Below are positions 63,724-64,000 of a stretch of DNA of 64,000 nt, in pieces. The stretch covers positions 78,733-142,732 of the forward strand of contig NZ_PGFE01000007.1 in assembly GCF_002797595.1 (NCBI RefSeq), read 5' to 3'. Source of the DNA: Sediminihabitans luteus. GTDB taxonomy: Bacteria; Actinomycetota; Actinomycetes; Actinomycetales; Cellulomonadaceae. The notes below the pieces were generated by a model, which worked only from the letters and a program-made list of their open reading frames with translations, was not told the DNA's origin and did not search any database. The position numbers and the translations under genes were made by a program. Each line of letters starts with the position of its first letter. Within the stretch, counting starts at the first letter, position 1.

Positions 63724-63753
63724 TTGGTGTCGTGGGCTGGGGGCATGTAATGT
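63724..63753 (+). promoter_or_regulatory. Promoter candidate P1 before a probable rrn operon
   Basis: TTGGTG and TAATGT separated by 18 bases, immediately after a terminator hairpin. No start codon or ribosome site follows closely. Confidence 0.5.
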
Positions 63754-63918
63754 TCTGGATGTCAGCCCGACAGGGAGGCACGGACACCGCGAAGGACTTC
63801 GGTTCGGATACGGGTGGCCGGTCCCGTGGGTGTGACCACCCCCTCATGGTTCTTCTTCTGCTGGGATTTCTGCGCTTTGGTGCGGGTTCTGGTGGTTGGT
63901 TGGGTGTGAGGGTGGGGC

Positions 63919-63947
63919 TGGACTTGGGTGACTGGGTCTGGTAAGTT
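63919..63947 (+). promoter_or_regulatory. Promoter candidate P2, rrn-like
   Basis: TGGACT and TAAGTT separated by exactly 17 bases. TAAGTT followed by GGAGAAGTTGCC resembles the main rRNA promoters I recall from Cellulomonas-like organisms. The transcript would leave the right edge of the window. Confidence 0.6.
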
Positions 63948-64000
63948 GGAGAAGTTGCCCCGGGTTCGGGTCGCTGAGGTTCGGCGGTTCGGGACGGTGC

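Larger units (their letters stand above)
63111..64000. other. Gene-free region, probable upstream region of an rRNA operon
   Basis: 890 bases with no convincing gene on either strand. It contains the putP terminator, degenerate copies of a GTCCTGC-containing unit (63207-63370), a (GGCCCT)4 microsatellite (63585-63608), a second terminator (63691-63720), and two promoter candidates. The final 60 bases (TAAGTTGGAGAAGTTGCCC onward) look like the leader of an actinobacterial 16S rRNA operon, recalled rather than checked. No rRNA gene is inside the window. Confidence 0.55.

Noticed and set aside
63225..63746. A 173-codon minus-strand frame in the region before the probable rrn operon
   Set aside because: Arg/Ala/Pro/Ser-rich without domain motif, crosses the terminator at 63691-63720, and has no ribosome site.

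Overview
The window reads as chromosomal DNA from a very high-GC Gram-positive actinobacterium, most likely in Micrococcales and Cellulomonas-like. I base this on extreme GC at third codon positions, many GTG starts, a conservon (histidine kinase/roadblock/DUF742/GTPase), the SCO1664-DUF3090-phosphatase trio, a DUF5926 gene, and LacI-type GGGAGCGCTCCC operators like those of cellulolytic actinobacteria. Genus is an inference. About 50 protein genes and three tRNA genes are called. There is no integrase, transposase or phage gene.

Layout. 0.1-3.8 kb (minus): an FKBP isomerase, then a tightly coupled operon of acyl-CoA dehydrogenase-like protein, PIG-L deacetylase/methyltransferase fusion and glycosyltransferase, which could build an unknown modified glycan or glycolipid. 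4-8.5 kb (plus): zinc alcohol dehydrogenase coupled to a large-subunit catalase, then a ferritin-VIT iron exporter; a redox and iron block. 8.5-13 kb: gluconokinase, two MFS transporters and an esterase. 13-18.8 kb: flotillin/NfeD pair, pyruvate:quinone oxidoreductase, MFS exporter and a small GNAT. 18.8-24 kb: a secreted lipoprotein, a two-gene sugar dehydratase/membrane glycosyltransferase operon behind an AT-richer leader with three inverted repeats, and phosphoglucomutase. 24-31.5 kb: DUF5926, a glycosyltransferase, a 1523-residue internally duplicated membrane protein and a lipid kinase. 31.5-40.4 kb: serS-HAD, methionine aminopeptidase, a LacI-controlled sugar ABC importer lacking its own ATPase, an EamA transporter and a quinone oxidoreductase.

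40.5-46.1 kb: a four-gene conservon signalling operon with unusually long disordered extensions. 46.3-50.1 kb: tRNA-Ser(TGA), a GT4 glycosyltransferase, tRNA-Ser(GCT) and tRNA-Arg(ACG), each tRNA with nearby promoter or terminator signals, then two convergent genes encoding different GIY-YIG nuclease-like proteins. 50.7-56.3 kb: a complete peptide-type ABC importer with fused ATPases. 56.3-63.1 kb: SCO1664/DUF3090/phosphatase, an LCP wall ligase, an S33 peptidase and a PutP sodium symporter. 63.1-64 kb: no convincing gene; terminators and two promoter candidates whose form suggests that an rRNA operon begins just beyond the right edge.

Two themes run through the window. Around fifteen genes have a TANNNT hexamer 6-8 bases before the start codon and no Shine-Dalgarno sequence, so leaderless transcription looks common and was used to choose several starts. 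Both ABC operons carry a large hairpin between the binding-protein gene and the permease genes. The best candidates for undescribed biology are the duplicated membrane protein, the dehydrogenase/PIG-L-methyltransferase/glycosyltransferase operon, and the GIY-YIG pair beside tRNA-Arg. None can be proved to be a new system from sequence alone.
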